64,000 bases of DNA from Macrosoma leucophasiata (taxonomy: Eukaryota > Arthropoda > Insecta > Lepidoptera > Hedylidae). The number at the start of each line of letters is the position of its first letter. Within the stretch, counting starts at the first letter, position 1. Below are positions 63,451 through 64,000 of this stretch, in pieces. The notes below the pieces were generated by a model. That model was not told where the DNA came from, ran no database searches, and saw only the letters and a list, made by a program, of their open reading frames with translations. A program made the translations under genes and the position numbers. Location: positions 6,200,001-6,264,000 of the forward strand of contig JAWQUS010000030.1 of the NCBI GenBank assembly GCA_036365455.1, in the 5' to 3' direction.

Positions 63451-63524
63451 ACTTCGGTAGCTCAGTTGGAAGAGCGGCTGGACTCGATTCCCAGTGGCCG
63501 CGAGTTCGAGTCTCGCCTGAAGTC
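63451..63524 (+). tRNA. tRNA-like sequence, probably a pseudogene
   Basis: The acceptor arms ACTTCGG/CTGAAGT, D stem GCTC/GAGC and T arm GCGAG-TTCGAGT-CTCGC all pair. TAGCTCAGTTGG and GAGTTCGAGTC are good A and B boxes, and a TTTTT terminator follows at 63528. The anticodon arm is imperfect: CTGGA/CCCAG has a mismatch, and the spacing to the D stem has one extra base. If read with a 7-nt loop the anticodon would be CGA, but a serine tRNA would need a long variable arm, which is absent. No SINE body follows. Confidence 0.5.
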
Positions 63525-63562
63525 AAATTTTTCTTTCCATTTTTCTTTAAAATATATATCAC

Positions 63563-63871
63563 TAGAATACTTTTAAAAAATGTATGGTTTTTGATAAAGG
63601 TAATCCGTTAATGGACGACAGATCCCTGTAAACGAGTCCGACTCGCAATTGGCCAGATTTGTTACGCAAGTAGGCTAGGTGACCGCAGCTGGTTAAGCTC
63701 AGCGAAGTCTAGCACCGAAACAATCTAGATTGAATTACCTAGATTGAAAGGTTCATAACTCACAAATGGACTTGCATTGTCGGTTGGATATAATGTTTCT
63801 TTGTCGAATGTAGCGGCTTGGTACAATATAATTTATAGCTTTTTGTTGACAAATTATTGTTCCATATATCT
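63563..63871. other. unassigned stretch
   Basis: No gene or recognised repeat. Confidence 0.4.
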
Positions 63872-63876
63872 TTATA

Positions 63877-63963
63877 GAAATTAAACTTGCGGATTTTCTC
63901 GCGTATACAATACTCCCAAAACTTCTTACACCGTTTCGGTCGCTTTCCAGCTACTACCGTGTT
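63877..63963 (+). repeat. dispersed repeat K, second copy
   Basis: GAAATTAAACTTGCGGATTT, TTCTCGCGTATACAA, CACTCCC-like and TTTCGGTCGCTTTCCAGCTA follow the same order as the reverse complement of 5251-5340. Here it is a simple, non-duplicated copy, so it shows the unmodified form. Confidence 0.75.
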
Positions 63964-64000
63964 CACGGGCAGACTAATTCGACGATTTTTTTTTTCTTTT

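Overview
This window looks like a repeat-dense, AT-rich, non-genic stretch of a moth or butterfly (Lepidoptera) nuclear genome. The evidence is the kind of repeats present: short retroposons and LINE tails of a lepidopteran type, an errantivirus with an env gene, a mariner with cecropia-like ends, and hAT-type miniature elements. I found no convincing host protein-coding gene. The only long intact reading frames belong to two mobile elements. Family letters (A to N) are my own labels for repeats that recur inside the window.

Layout. From 1 to 26.4 kb there is a mosaic of SINE-like family A on both strands, tRNA-headed SINEs (C, D), a 5S-rRNA-like SINE (B), LINE 3' pieces, a hAT-type MITE with a perfect 8-bp target duplication (12063-12393), a GGT-rich minisatellite (20.9-21.3 kb), a LINE reverse-transcriptase fragment (19.8-20.15 kb) and many short near-perfect foldback palindromes. 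From 26497 to 35172 lies a complete 8676-bp errantivirus (Ty3/Gypsy endogenous retrovirus). Its two 227-bp LTRs look identical and it has a GTTC target duplication, a PBS matching the 3' end of tRNA-Leu(AAG), and open gag, pol and env frames. From 35.2 to 64 kb the mosaic resumes. It includes a full-length mariner (38726-40005) with an unbroken 341-residue transposase, two copies of a 300-320 bp hAT-type MITE (45.1 and 54.8 kb), a long-armed foldback element (59820-60687) and a tRNA-like sequence at 63.45 kb.

How the parts work together. In the errantivirus, gag and pol are joined by a -1 frameshift at a TTTAAAC heptamer two codons before the gag stop. Env appears to be made from a spliced RNA: a short hydrophobic leader exon in the 5' leader (ATG at 27175, GTAAGT donor at 27204) fits in phase with an acceptor ending at 33092. 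The mariner has terminal repeats, TA duplications and a complete DD34D catalytic triad. The SINEs and MITEs have no enzymes and would depend on LINE or hAT machinery elsewhere.

The most unusual sequence-level signal is the number of small perfect inverted duplications, often inside or at the edge of known repeats. They look like template-switch or snap-back events. All assignments come from reading the sequence by eye; no database search was run.
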